DNA of 47,158 nucleotides from Firmicutes bacterium UBA2530 (GCA_002340985.1 DDNC01000022.1:9707-56864), one strand, 5' to 3'; positions 26,388 to 35,548 are shown, counted from the first letter of the stretch. Program-made: numbers and translations. Notes: generated by a model from the sequence alone, not told the origin.

Positions 26388-26416
26388 AAAAAACTCCTTT
26401 TACAGGAGTTTTTTTA
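26388..26416. terminator. Terminator of the 197-residue protein gene
   Basis: AAAAACTCCT and AGGAGTTTTT pair around TTTAC with A/T tracts on both sides; the minus-strand gene stop (26414) lies within the right tract. Confidence 0.8.
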
Positions 26417-27007
26417 TAGTGACTTCATAATTTTACTGCATCCGTTTTTCATAAGGCTCATATACTCATGTTCATCTATGAGCTGCGGGCAAACAGATTC
26501 CGGTACGTCTTCAGATAAAAAATCAGCTATCTTATCCTTAGCTTTTTTGATGCAGATGCCGCCGAGCTCTTTTATTTTAATATCTTCTTCAAAATCAGCT
26601 ATTTCTTTAATATATTTTCCAAAAAAATTGTTTATATATTTGCTGTCATAATTCCTCAACGTGGACTTTACCGCAAGGCTGAGCTCTTCATCAGTTAAAT
26701 CCGGATTGTTGTACACAGTGAGCTTGCTTGCATTAAACTTATAGTATTCATCAAACCACAAATGACAGTAATACCCCAATACGAATGATTTTTCCTTAAG
26801 GTTCAGATTCTTAAAATCGAACTGCTCATAAAACTCGCGAACATCCATGTTGCCGTCCTCATCAAAGGTGTGCAGATCCTCAAAGTCATCTTCGTCTATG
26901 GTTTCCGGAGAAACCATTCCTACTATGAAGCTTGGTATGTGTATTTCCGATTCGGAATTTTCTATGAATAATTTACCAAAGTGCATGTTAGTGCTTATGG
27001 GTGGCAT
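26414..27007 (-). CDS. Uncharacterised protein, possibly zinc-dependent phospholipase C-like
   Basis: 197 residues, acidic, no signal peptide. The layout resembles the all-helical zinc-dependent phospholipase C / nuclease P1-like fold: N-terminal MPPISTNMHFGK, SFIVGMVSPETID followed by a DLHTFD histidine, then FVLGYYCHLWFDEYYKF with a His and Asp. These spaced His/Asp residues could be metal ligands, but similarity is by eye only and no export signal is present. ATG 27007 has AAAGGAG about 12 bases upstream, longer than usual. Single gene. Confidence 0.5.
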   Translation of the reverse strand: MPPISTNMHFGKLFIENSESEIHIPSFIVGMVSPETIDEDDFEDLHTFDEDGNMDVREFYEQFDFKNLNLKEKSFVLGYYCHLWFDEYYKFNASKLTVYNNPDLTDEELSLAVKSTLRNYDSKYINNFFGKYIKEIADFEEDIKIKELGGICIKKAKDKIADFLSEDVPESVCPQLIDEHEYMSLMKNGCSKIMKSL

Positions 27008-27080
27008 TTGTTTTTTAAACTCCTTTTTTGAAATATTCTTGTATATTATAACAAATTTATAAAAATTTGTACAGAGTTAT

Positions 27081-28217
27081 TTAGGCAAGCGATATCTGAG
27101 GGGGCTCTGTTGCTTCTCCTGTTCTCGGATTTACAAACACAAGCCAGTACCCGTGTCTTTCATCACTTTCCTTGTTGCTGTATGACCAGTTTTTAAAACC
27201 CGTTACACCCTTGTACGGCTGCTCTTCCTTTTTAAATTCTCCGGGAACGCCATATACAAATCGCGCAATTTCTCCTTTTTCCTTATATATACCGAAAATG
27301 TAATGCCCGTATTTCTTCATAAGAAAGCTGCATGTTGTAACACGGTTTGACATGGGATATGGATAGTATGAACTTATTATTTGGTTATAATAAGGGAGGA
27401 ACCCGTTTCTCACACCTGTTTCGTCATATGGTATGTACCACCAGCTTAAGTCCTGAATCTTTACAGACAGCGGTTCCAGTTCCTTATAATCCTTAAGCAC
27501 TTTGTACAGACTCTCGTCAAACCTGTTTCTGTATCTATGTGACTGAGCTCTGTTTTCCGAGTTATCGTCGACGGAAGTCTCTGAACTTTCCTCGTTGATA
27601 TTTACAGCCGAATCCACCGAGGTTTTTTTAATCCCGTTATCAGTTTCTTCTATTTCACCCTCTGCCTGCTTCAGTTCATCAGCATCATCCTCACCGGTAA
27701 TTTCCTCTGAGCCTTCGAATTCTTCCGAACTTCCGATTTCCACTGAGCTTTCAATTTCTTCATTTTCGGTTTCCTCATATACCTCTGCTATTTCTTCAGC
27801 TTCTTCGTACTCAGGCTCCTCCGTCATACGGATTTCTTCCGCCAATTCATCCCCTTCCACTTCAAGCTTCCTTATCTGATCAGGATTTGAAGCATTAAAA
27901 AGACTGGAATATAAAACAATTTTTTTATCCCTTACAACGGCACATACATTGTAATCCTCAATTGCATTATTGTTTCCGAATGTTAAAAGCTTTTTCAGCA
28001 TTCCTTTTTTGTTGTTAATATCCCCGAGCTTGATTTTATTTGTCCTATCCTTATACAGATAAACTTCGCTTGTGGATTTTACGTCACCTAAATTTTCAAC
28101 CGATACAAGTATATTTCCTTTTATGCCTCTTATATCAAGGCGAACGTATCCTCTTGATTTATCCTTTTTATTTATCGGCTCAAAAAATTTCATTATTCTA
28201 TAATTCTTATTATTCAT
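27081..28217 (-). CDS. Uncharacterised protein with acidic central region
   Basis: 378 residues in three parts. The N-terminus (about 1-125) is basic and strand-rich (GYVRLDIRGIKGNILVSVENL). The middle (about 128-215) is a low-complexity Glu/Ser/Asp stretch. The C-terminal domain (about 225-378) is aromatic (DLSWWYIPYDE, ISSYYPYPMS, FLMKKYGHYIFGIYKE, GYWLVFVNPRTGE). I recall similar proteins in Clostridium, annotated only as hypothetical. No signal peptide or membrane helix. GGGAGG 6 bases before ATG 28217. The next gene upstream is a spore-type hydrolase; a role in spore coat or cell envelope is possible but not shown. Confidence 0.6.
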   Translation of the reverse strand: MNNKNYRIMKFFEPINKKDKSRGYVRLDIRGIKGNILVSVENLGDVKSTSEVYLYKDRTNKIKLGDINNKKGMLKKLLTFGNNNAIEDYNVCAVVRDKKIVLYSSLFNASNPDQIRKLEVEGDELAEEIRMTEEPEYEEAEEIAEVYEETENEEIESSVEIGSSEEFEGSEEITGEDDADELKQAEGEIEETDNGIKKTSVDSAVNINEESSETSVDDNSENRAQSHRYRNRFDESLYKVLKDYKELEPLSVKIQDLSWWYIPYDETGVRNGFLPYYNQIISSYYPYPMSNRVTTCSFLMKKYGHYIFGIYKEKGEIARFVYGVPGEFKKEEQPYKGVTGFKNWSYSNKESDERHGYWLVFVNPRTGEATEPPQISLA

Positions 28218-28290
28218 GAAAACCTCCCAAAATACCTGTTACAAAAATATATGCCGGTATTTCTGTAAAATTACAGTAAAGTATTCATTT

Positions 28291-29574
28291 TTACAATACT
28301 TTTACAATATCATACAGAGAGCTTAAAACAAGCCAGTTCTGCGGGAAATATCTCATGACGTTCCAATAGCCCACACCTTCAAATCCGTATTCAGAAAATA
28401 AATCTAACTTTGCCTTTATGCTGCGGGCATCCTCAAACCACACCTGATGCTGCTTGCCCTGATTGTCGTAGTAGGTAAAGTACGGAGCCTGGGCTGTTTC
28501 ATCATATTTTATATCAGCTCCCACGGTTGATGCCAAATCCACGGCCCCTACATTGGAAAGTGATTGTGCCTTTGAAACTCCCTGTTCATACGGCAATGTG
28601 AAGTCATATCCGTAATTCGGAATGCCCATATAAATTTTATCCCTTGGAATTTCGGTTACCGCGTAATCAAGAACCTCTCTCACCTTATTTACAGGTGCCA
28701 CAGCCATTGGAGGACCGTAAGTATATCCCCATTCATAGGTCATGAGCAGCACTCTGTTTGAAGCATCGCCTATAGCAGGGTAATCATGTGCCTCGTAAAG
28801 AAGTCCGGGCTGGTCAGCCGAAACCTTTGGTGCAAGAGCGGTTAGCACAGTAAATCCTTCCTCATTGAGCCTCTTGGTCACGTTACCGATAAACTCAACA
28901 AATTTTTCTTTATCCTCAGGAAGAACATACTCAAAATCTATGTCAAGTCCGCTGTACCCCTTTTCCTTCATTGTCTTCACTATATTTTCTATTAAATTAT
29001 TCTGAGCCTCGGGGTCGTTTAAAATGGTGTGCGCCAGCTCATTGCTGAATTTTCCTTCTTCTGTCAACGTAGAAATAAGCATGAGAGGCGCCACACCGTA
29101 ATCTCTTGCAATTTTTATTAATTCATCATCATCAATTCCTATTAAATTACCTTCAGGTGTCAGACCATATGTGAAGATTGTCAGATATGTCAGATAAGGC
29201 AATGTCTTCATAAGCACTGTCCTGTCTATATTTGGATATGCATACCCTACAACCTGAATGGGCCCCCGCTTCTCCTCGTTTAGCGTTACAGTTATTTTTT
29301 CTCCCGGAAATATAGCATCCGCGTGAGTTATTGACGGATTGTACTGCAGCAATTGTGTAACTGTGGTTCCATATCTTTTGGCAATATTTTCAAGAGTATC
29401 TCCGGGCTGAACCGTATGAACAACATCGGGTACGAGAATAACCAACGTCTGACCCGGAACCAGCATGTTCGGATGTGCCAGTTCATTATCGGATATAATT
29501 TTATCGGGATTGACATTATATTGCTTTGCAATAGAATATATTGTTTCTCCCGGCTGAACAACATGTATAATCAT
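28291..29574 (-). CDS. LysM-GH18 spore peptidoglycan hydrolase (SleL/YaaH type)
   Basis: 427 residues: two LysM repeats (about 2-47 and 51-97; HVVQPGETIYSIAKQYNV and HTVQPGDTLENIAKRYGT), then a GH18 barrel (about 105-420) with catalytic D-x-D-x-E in GLDIDFEYV (211-215), LTYEWGY and the final strand GVGYWNVMR. This is the layout of Bacillus YaaH/SleL, which cuts cortex fragments as an N-acetylglucosaminidase during germination; there is no signal peptide, as usual for coat-located spore enzymes made in the mother cell. GGAGAG 6 bases before ATG 29574. It implies that the organism sporulates. Could also serve elsewhere in the envelope. Confidence 0.88.
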   Translation of the reverse strand: MIIHVVQPGETIYSIAKQYNVNPDKIISDNELAHPNMLVPGQTLVILVPDVVHTVQPGDTLENIAKRYGTTVTQLLQYNPSITHADAIFPGEKITVTLNEEKRGPIQVVGYAYPNIDRTVLMKTLPYLTYLTIFTYGLTPEGNLIGIDDDELIKIARDYGVAPLMLISTLTEEGKFSNELAHTILNDPEAQNNLIENIVKTMKEKGYSGLDIDFEYVLPEDKEKFVEFIGNVTKRLNEEGFTVLTALAPKVSADQPGLLYEAHDYPAIGDASNRVLLMTYEWGYTYGPPMAVAPVNKVREVLDYAVTEIPRDKIYMGIPNYGYDFTLPYEQGVSKAQSLSNVGAVDLASTVGADIKYDETAQAPYFTYYDNQGKQHQVWFEDARSIKAKLDLFSEYGFEGVGYWNVMRYFPQNWLVLSSLYDIVKVL

Positions 29575-29658
29575 AGCTTCTCTCCTTTCCTTTCTTCCAA
29601 CAGTATATGCATCAGAAGCATGATTGTTAAATTTGCCGTATTTTAAAGTTACGGCGAA

Positions 29659-31071
29659 TTATTGAACAAGTTGTTTTATCATTTCCGCAGCTGCTGCGGC
29701 GTCAGCCCTTCCTTTTGTTTCCTTCATTATATAACCCATAACTGCTCCAAGAGCCTTTTCTTTTCCGTTAAGATATTGCTCCACAGCAGCTTTATTTGCT
29801 TCCACTGCTTCTTTACAGATTTTTCTCAGCCCTTCTTCATCTATTCCCTCCATATCGCTTTCGGAAATGAAGTCCCCTGCTGCTTTTCCTGTGTCAAGCA
29901 TCTGTTCTAAAACGTTTCTTGCAATATTTGAGTTAATTTTTTTATTTTCGGCTAAAACAACAAGTTCATTCAGATGCTTAGCAGGAACAGGTATGTTGAA
30001 TTCTTCTTTCTCGGCATCCGTAGCCAGTTTCCTGAATATGGGGCCAAGTATATAATTTGCGGTAATTTTTTTATTTTTTATATTTTCACTGGCTTCTTCA
30101 AAATATTCGGCAATCTTTTTATATTTCACCAAAAGCTCGGCATCCTGCTCATTCAACTCAAAATCCTTAACAAACCTCTCATATTTTTCTGCCGGAAGCT
30201 CCGGGATTTCATCATTGTATTTTTTTATTTCATCATCTGTTAAACAAATTGTAACCAGGTCCGGTTCCCTGAAATATCTGTAATCATCTGCATCTTCTTT
30301 TCCTCTCATGCTTTCGGTTATATTCAGCTCCGGGTTATATCTCCTTGTTTCCTGATATATTTCTCCTCCGCTTTCAAGAATGTCAATCTGCCTGTTAAAT
30401 TCATATTCCATTGCCTTTGCAATGAAGTTGAGAGAATTCATATTCTTTATTTCAGTTCTTGTTCCATATTCCTTCTCGCCCTTTTTCCTCACTGAAATAT
30501 TTACATCGCATCTCAGAGAGCCTTCCTGCATCTTAACGTCGGAAACCCCTACATACTTCATAATAAGCCTGAGCTTTTCTATATATTCCACTGCTTCCTC
30601 AACACTTCTGATATCTGGCTCGGACACAACCTCTATAAGCGGCACTCCTCCTCTGTTATAATCAATGTAGATATCTCCTCGCTCGTGAATAAGCTTACCT
30701 GCGTCCTCTTCAATGTGAATTCTGGTAATATTTATATTTTTGCCTGATGCAAGAGTTATAAATCCTTTTTCGCACAGCGGCCTGTCATACTGCGATACCT
30801 GATATGCCTTGGGCAGATCCGGATACACATAATTTTTCCTGTCCATCTTCGAAATCTTTCTTATTTCACAGTTTGTTGCAAGCCCCGCCTTAACTGCATA
30901 CTCAACAACCGCTCTGTTCAGCTTAGGCAGTGTTCCCGGAAGGCCGATGCACACGGGACAGCAATGTGTGTTGGGCTCTCCTCCGAATTCCGTTGTACAT
31001 TGGCAGAATATTTTTGTTTTTGTGGAAAGCTCCACATGGGTTTCAAGCCCCGCCACCAGTTCCCAGCTCAT
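29659..31071 (-). CDS. gatB: Asp/Glu-tRNA amidotransferase subunit B
   Basis: 470-residue kinase and tRNA-binding subunit of GatCAB, which activates the mischarged Asp/Glu on tRNA. Seen: GLETHVELSTKTKIFC, the zinc-site cysteines (CQCTTEFG...HCCPVC), GLPGTLPKLN, KMDRKNYVYPDLPKAYQVSQYD, HIEEDAGKL, DYNRGGVPLIEVVSEPD and the C-terminal YqeY-like helical tail (LGAVMGYIMKETKGRAD). ATG overlaps the gatA stop as ATGA; AGGAG lies 8 bases upstream inside gatA. Last gene of the aspS-gatCAB operon. Confidence 0.97.
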   Translation of the reverse strand: MSWELVAGLETHVELSTKTKIFCQCTTEFGGEPNTHCCPVCIGLPGTLPKLNRAVVEYAVKAGLATNCEIRKISKMDRKNYVYPDLPKAYQVSQYDRPLCEKGFITLASGKNINITRIHIEEDAGKLIHERGDIYIDYNRGGVPLIEVVSEPDIRSVEEAVEYIEKLRLIMKYVGVSDVKMQEGSLRCDVNISVRKKGEKEYGTRTEIKNMNSLNFIAKAMEYEFNRQIDILESGGEIYQETRRYNPELNITESMRGKEDADDYRYFREPDLVTICLTDDEIKKYNDEIPELPAEKYERFVKDFELNEQDAELLVKYKKIAEYFEEASENIKNKKITANYILGPIFRKLATDAEKEEFNIPVPAKHLNELVVLAENKKINSNIARNVLEQMLDTGKAAGDFISESDMEGIDEEGLRKICKEAVEANKAAVEQYLNGKEKALGAVMGYIMKETKGRADAAAAAEMIKQLVQ

Positions 31072-32522
31072 AATATCACTCCTATTCCCGTTTGCCTGTA
31101 TATTTTCTCCTTAACCTGCTGCTCGTACTGATATGCCGCATTCATTATTACAGCATCATCAAAAGCATTACCTATGAGCTGCATTCCTATAGGCAGCCCT
31201 TTGCCGTCGAACCCGCAGGGAACGGAAACTGCAGGCAGCCCTGCAATATTCACAGGCACCGTGCATATATCCGTCATATATGCTACGACAGGGTCAGAAG
31301 AAGTGAAATTAAGCTCGAAAGCAGTTGTCGGTACCGTAGGGGCAATAATAACATTGCATTCCTCAAAGGCCTTTTTAAATCCCCCAGCTATTGCCCCTCT
31401 TAATTTTTGAGCCTTTTTGTAGTAGGCATCATAATATCCCGCACTCAGCACATATGTTCCAAGCAGTATTCTTCTCTGAACCTCCTTGCCGAAGCCCTCG
31501 CTTCTGGTCCTGCATATCATGTCGTTTATGTCTTTATAGGAGCCTGTTTTATGACCGTAGCGTATGCCGTCATACCTTCCTAAGTTTGACGACGCTTCTG
31601 CACATGCAATTATATAGTAGGCAGGCAGTGCGTGCTTAACCTGCGGAAGCTCAATCTGTACTATTTCAGCCCCAAGATATTCGTATACCTTTAGTGCCTC
31701 GTCAATTGACTTTCTGACCTCTTCATTGATTCCCTCGAAGTATTCTTCGGCAATTCCAATTTTCATTCCTTTTATGCTCGCATCCAGCTTATCCGAAATC
31801 AGCTCCCTTCTCCCTCTTGATGTTGAGTCCTTGCTGTCGTACATGGATATGGAGTCATACACCATTGCGGCATCCTCAACGCTTGAGGCAACAGGCCCTA
31901 TTTGGTCAAGGCTTGACGCATATGCAATAAGCCCGTATCTTGATACCGTTCCGTAGGTAGGCTTCATACCCACCAGACCGCAGAAGCTTGCCGGTTGTCT
32001 TACAGAGCCTCCCGTATCGGAGCCGAGACCGTATACTGCAAGATTTGCAGCCACTGATGCAGCAGCACCTCCGGAGCTGCCTCCCGCCACGTGATTTTTG
32101 TTGTGAGGGTTGAGAGCTCCTCCAAAGCAGGATGTTTCGCATGATGAGCCCATTGCAAACTCATCCATATTGGTTTTTCCTAAAAGTATAGCATTTTGAT
32201 TTTTCAGTATCTCCCACACGGTCGCATCATATATGGGAATGTATCCCCTCAGCATTTTTGAGCAGCAGGTCGTTTCGATACCCTTGGTGGACATGTTGTC
32301 CTTAAGTGACATTGGAATGCCCTCCAGAGGCATCAGCTCTTCATTTCTTTCGATTTTCACATCCACAGCACCGGCAGTTTTAAGCGCCTCATCCGCAGTG
32401 ATTTTTACATATGCGTTCAGTCCCTTGTTTTCGGCTATGCTGTCCAGATATTTCTGAGTAAGCTCTGTACAGGTAATCTGCTTCGTTTTAAGCAACTTGC
32501 TGATATATTTTATTTTGCTCAA
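31068..32522 (-). CDS. gatA: Asp/Glu-tRNA amidotransferase subunit A
   Basis: 484-residue amidase-signature subunit that frees ammonia from glutamine. Ser-cisSer-Lys triad: Lys in LLGKTNMDEFAMGSS, Ser in AGGSSGGAAASVA, and nucleophile Ser in GSDTGGSVRQPAS. End LPIGMQLIGNAFDD is GatA-typical. It starts at TTG 32522 with AGGAGGTG 5 bases upstream, overlapping the gatC stop as TTGA. Confidence 0.97.
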   Translation of the reverse strand: MSKIKYISKLLKTKQITCTELTQKYLDSIAENKGLNAYVKITADEALKTAGAVDVKIERNEELMPLEGIPMSLKDNMSTKGIETTCCSKMLRGYIPIYDATVWEILKNQNAILLGKTNMDEFAMGSSCETSCFGGALNPHNKNHVAGGSSGGAAASVAANLAVYGLGSDTGGSVRQPASFCGLVGMKPTYGTVSRYGLIAYASSLDQIGPVASSVEDAAMVYDSISMYDSKDSTSRGRRELISDKLDASIKGMKIGIAEEYFEGINEEVRKSIDEALKVYEYLGAEIVQIELPQVKHALPAYYIIACAEASSNLGRYDGIRYGHKTGSYKDINDMICRTRSEGFGKEVQRRILLGTYVLSAGYYDAYYKKAQKLRGAIAGGFKKAFEECNVIIAPTVPTTAFELNFTSSDPVVAYMTDICTVPVNIAGLPAVSVPCGFDGKGLPIGMQLIGNAFDDAVIMNAAYQYEQQVKEKIYRQTGIGVIL

Positions 32523-32821
32523 TGCCCCACCTCCTGTCCGGCCCTTTTCCTGACTACAAAGCAGCCGCTTTCTCCGCCTTCTCTATTTTTCAATATTTCA
32601 TCCCTGTCAAATGACTGAGCAACCTCATCCTCATGAAATGCGTTGCACAGACTGTTTATATCTTCAAATCCGGTGTCTTCATCACTATCTACGGCTGCGC
32701 TTATGGTATCAGCAAAGCTGATTATTTCGGACATATCTCTTGTAAGGGCCTCTGTGTCCTCCTCTTCAACCCTCAGCTTTGCAAGAGCCGCTATTTTTAT
32801 AATATCTTCACGAGTTATCAT
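32519..32821 (-). CDS. gatC: Asp/Glu-tRNA amidotransferase subunit C
   Basis: 100-residue GatC, the small belt subunit that stabilises GatA-GatB. The N-terminus ITREDIIKIAALAKLRVEEE and the following DMSEIISFADTI are typical. GGAGG 6 bases before ATG 32821. It follows aspS after 9 bases. Confidence 0.94.
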   Translation of the reverse strand: MITREDIIKIAALAKLRVEEEDTEALTRDMSEIISFADTISAAVDSDEDTGFEDINSLCNAFHEDEVAQSFDRDEILKNREGGESGCFVVRKRAGQEVGH

Positions 32822-32830
32822 TGTATCCTC

Positions 32831-34579
32831 CTACCTTATCTTTATATGAACTTCCCTGAGCTGCTGCTCCGTCACCTCACATGGTGCATTTGTAAGCAAA
32901 TCCTGGGCATTGCTGTTCATGGGAAAGGCAATTACCTCCCTGATGTTTTCTTCTCCCGTGAGAAGCATTACGATTCTGTCAATACCCGGGGCCATACCTG
33001 CGTGTGGAGGTGCTCCATACTTAAATGCATTGTACAATGCGGCAAATTTTATTTTAAGATCCTCTTCCGTATAGCCTGCAATCTCAAAGGCCTTTAGCAT
33101 TATGTCAATATCATGGTTTCTTACGGCTCCCGATGAAAGCTCCACTCCGTTACATACAATATCGTACTGATATGCCAAAATGTCAAGAGGGTCTTTTCCC
33201 AGCAGTGCCTGCAGCCCACCCTGAGGCATTGAAAACGGGTTGTGGGTAAACGCCGCATTGCCTGTTGCATCATCTATTTCATACATCGGAAAATCTATAA
33301 CGAAGCACATTTCAAATTTGCTTTCATCTATTAATCCAAGTCTTTTTGCAAGCTCCGTCCTTATTTGACCTGCAAGCCTCGGCGCATGCTCCCTGTCGTC
33401 AGCTATGAAAAACAAGACACATCCGGGCTTAAGTCCCGCACGCCGTGCAAGCAGCTCTCTGTCGTCCTCGGAGAGGAATTTGTCTATGGGACCTTGATAT
33501 TGCATGGCATCATCCACTTTGATGTATCCCAAGCCCTTCATACCTATTTTAACGGCATACTCAAGCATTTTTTCAAAGAAGCTTTTTGGCTGCTGCCCGC
33601 AGTCGGGAACACTTATCGCCCTAACAGTCTTCCGCCTGAAGGGAGCAAATTCCGTTTCTTCAAACATATCGCTTATGTCGATAATTTCAAGGGGATTCCT
33701 TAAATCCGGCTTATCTGTTCCGTACTTCAGCATGGCATCCCCATAGGTGATTCTGGCAAATGGAGGCTTTGAAACAGCCTTACGGGAAAACTTTACGAAT
33801 GTGTCGTACAGCACATCCTCAGCAACCATCAGCACATCCTCCTGCGTTGCAAATGCCATCTCAAAATCCAGCTGGTAAAACTCCCCCGGAGAGCGGTCCG
33901 ATCTTGCGTCCTCATCCCTGAAGCACGGAGCTACCTGAAAATATCTGTCAAATCCCGAGGTCATGAGCAGCTGCTTAAACATCTGAGGTGCCTGTGGAAG
34001 GGCATAGAACTTGCCTCTGTGCTTACGGCTTGGTATAATGTAGTCTCTTGCTCCTTCGGGAGACGAAGCCGTAAGTATGGGCGTCTGTATTTCTAAAAAT
34101 CCCAGGTCGCTCATTTTATTTCTCAGGTGTGAAATAATCTTGGAGCGCATCACAATGTTGTTATGCACATCTCTGTTTCTTAAATCCAGAAACCTGTATT
34201 TCAGACGCAGGTCCTCCTTTATTTCCTTCGACGACGATATCTCAAAAGGTATTGGCGCTCTTGTTCTGCCTAAAACACTCAATGTTTCAGCCTCTATCTC
34301 CACAGTTCCTGTTTCAAGCTTTTCGTTGATTGTATCCTCATCTCTTTTCACAACCCTGCCAAAAACCGAAATGGTACTTTCCCTGGAAATTCCGTCTATC
34401 AGCGATTCATCCTCCACCACAATCTGGACTACACCGTAATGATCTCTTAAGTCTATAAATTTCACTCCGCCGTGATCTCTGACATTCTCAAACCATCCGG
34501 CCACTCTTATATCCATACCTATATGACTTTCTCTGATTTCTCCGCAAGTATGGGTACGGTACTCGTTTGCTTTTATCAT
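32831..34579 (-). CDS. aspS: Aspartyl-tRNA synthetase, bacterial type
   Basis: 582-residue class IIb synthetase: OB anticodon-binding domain (about 1-105, VAGWFENVRDHGGVKFIDLRD), class II motif 2 FRDEDARSDRSPGEFYQLDFEMAF, the GAD insertion (about 290-410) typical of bacterial AspRS, and motif 3 GMAPGIDRIVMLL. Located before gatCAB, it is probably non-discriminating (charging tRNA-Asn with Asp for GatCAB); I see no decisive residue to prove it. GGAGAG 5 bases before ATG 34579. Controlled by a T-box leader. Confidence 0.96.
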   Translation of the reverse strand: MIKANEYRTHTCGEIRESHIGMDIRVAGWFENVRDHGGVKFIDLRDHYGVVQIVVEDESLIDGISRESTISVFGRVVKRDEDTINEKLETGTVEIEAETLSVLGRTRAPIPFEISSSKEIKEDLRLKYRFLDLRNRDVHNNIVMRSKIISHLRNKMSDLGFLEIQTPILTASSPEGARDYIIPSRKHRGKFYALPQAPQMFKQLLMTSGFDRYFQVAPCFRDEDARSDRSPGEFYQLDFEMAFATQEDVLMVAEDVLYDTFVKFSRKAVSKPPFARITYGDAMLKYGTDKPDLRNPLEIIDISDMFEETEFAPFRRKTVRAISVPDCGQQPKSFFEKMLEYAVKIGMKGLGYIKVDDAMQYQGPIDKFLSEDDRELLARRAGLKPGCVLFFIADDREHAPRLAGQIRTELAKRLGLIDESKFEMCFVIDFPMYEIDDATGNAAFTHNPFSMPQGGLQALLGKDPLDILAYQYDIVCNGVELSSGAVRNHDIDIMLKAFEIAGYTEEDLKIKFAALYNAFKYGAPPHAGMAPGIDRIVMLLTGEENIREVIAFPMNSNAQDLLTNAPCEVTEQQLREVHIKIR

Positions 34580-34670
34580 AATTTCTCTCCTATAAATTCT
34601 ATTTGTTTATGCATTCAATACTTCTGTGTTCGATATGCGCAGTCTCGTTCATAGAAGGGTTAGGGCATAC

Positions 34671-34708
34671 AAAAACTCCTCCATCCCTGGAAAAGGGACG
34701 AAGGAGTT
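34671..34708 (-). terminator. Regulatory terminator of the T-box leader
   Basis: Minus strand ACTCCTTCGTCCCT pairs with AGGGATGGAGGAGT (two-base mismatch) around a short loop, followed by TTTTTGT. Its 5' arm follows the T-box bulge motif, so binding of uncharged tRNA should favour the alternative antiterminator. Confidence 0.88.
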
Positions 34709-34951
34709 AAAATTCGCGGTACCACCCTAATTAGCATATACTTGCGTACAGGCTCACTCAAAAGACACAATCATGTCTTTGCCGCTTTATCGCTCGGTTG
34801 CGTTTGAGCCTACTTTTGCATTATCCATTGCAATTTGGGTCAAAAGCTCAAGGATGTTCTTCACTTAAAATCATTGTAATAGACTCTCACCGGCGCTATC
34901 TCTCTGTGACTTAAATTTTAAGCTACTCTTCCCGTCATCGCTTAGTATTTT
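34671..34951 (-). ncRNA. T-box riboswitch of the aspS-gatCAB operon
   Basis: Minus-strand leader with all T-box parts: Stem I closed by GATG/CATC, S-turn AGTA, distal AGAGAG and GGTGAGAG motifs, the 14-base T-box AGGGTGGTACCGCG at 34728-34715, then the terminator. The specifier strand reads TGAAGAAC (34863-34856): AAC (Asn) at 34858-34856 is followed by the conserved A, and GAA (Glu) at 34862-34860 and 34859-34857 overlaps it. No GAC/GAU Asp codon is there. So the sensor should read uncharged tRNA-Asn and perhaps tRNA-Glu, the products linked to amidation. Confidence 0.9.
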
Positions 34952-34957
34952 TTCATT

Positions 34958-34985
34958 ATTATATTTTATTTTTTCCTTTTGTCAA
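34958..34985 (-). promoter_or_regulatory. Promoter of the T-box-aspS-gatCAB operon
   Basis: Minus strand TTGACA (34985-34980), 16-base spacer, TATAAT (34963-34958), ending about 7 bases before the predicted leader start. Confidence 0.82.
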
Positions 34986-34999
34986 TAGTTTATTTATAA

Positions 35000-35548
35000 T
35001 TAATGCAAAAAATTTTTTATTAAGCCTTTGTTAAATTCCTTCTCCGAATTAATGACAATTACATTTCTTCCCTTTGCTTTTGAAAATAAGATCAATCGAT
35101 CCACTTCTCCCGTACCTTCATTAAAGAACACAATATGCTTTGATTGATTAATCATATATAAATTGCGCCTCGTCATGCAATCCCATGTATAGTGGCACTG
35201 CATCATTATCTCCCTGTCGCTCTTTTCCATTATAGAATAGTATTTATCCCTTTGAGCTTCTGTCCAATTCACTGAATGAGTTTCGTATGGCAGCACACCC
35301 TCTAAGGTTATTTGCGGATAGTCCTTCTTTTTTTCAAGCACTACCTCTGCCGCATACTGTTCAAAACCAATGTCCATCCCACTTAAGAAATTGGTAACTG
35401 AAAAGCATTCAATGAGATATATTATAGACTCTTCTATCACCAATTCCGCATTGTTTAAAAATTGACTTTTCTCTCCAAATGAAGACAGCCTGTCCTCTGT
35501 ACAGCTTCCTATGAAACAGCAGGTATTTAATTTTTTCATATTCTTCAA
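35000..35548 (-). CDS. SLOG/YpsA-like (DUF1273) family protein
   Basis: 182 residues with a Rossmann-like layout of the SLOG/YpsA group, proposed to bind nucleotide-derived ligands: N-terminal CCFIGSCTEDRL, MDIGFEQYAAEVVL, VNWTEAQRDKYYSIM, TWDCMTRRNLYMINQSKHIVFF (the most conserved family stretch) and SKAKGRNVIVIN. The usual N-terminal TGHRP motif is replaced by IGSCT, and the usual SGGT by GTGE, so ligand binding may have changed. TTG 35548 is chosen since AGGTG lies 5 bases upstream; ATG 35539 is the alternative. It is divergent from the XRE regulator gene; the pair may be linked. Role unknown. Confidence 0.72.
   Translation of the reverse strand: MKNMKKLNTCCFIGSCTEDRLSSFGEKSQFLNNAELVIEESIIYLIECFSVTNFLSGMDIGFEQYAAEVVLEKKKDYPQITLEGVLPYETHSVNWTEAQRDKYYSIMEKSDREIMMQCHYTWDCMTRRNLYMINQSKHIVFFNEGTGEVDRLILFSKAKGRNVIVINSEKEFNKGLIKNFLH

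Noticed and set aside
28232..28262. Hairpin AAATACC / GGTATTT after the LysM-GH18 gene
   Set aside because: The 7-bp stem has a 17-19-base loop and only a short T-run; too weak to call a terminator.
29575..29658. Sigma-E or sigma-G promoter before the LysM-GH18 gene (CATATACT near 29606)
   Set aside because: The -10 is suggestive, but no -35 lies at the right distance; not enough to call.
32633..33097. 154-codon open frame on the plus strand
   Set aside because: Antisense to gatC and aspS, which are unmistakable; low-complexity codon use typical of a shadow frame.
34580..34660. Possible second T-box or leader peptide between the T-box terminator and aspS
   Set aside because: Only one T-box sequence is present; no short frame with a ribosome site.
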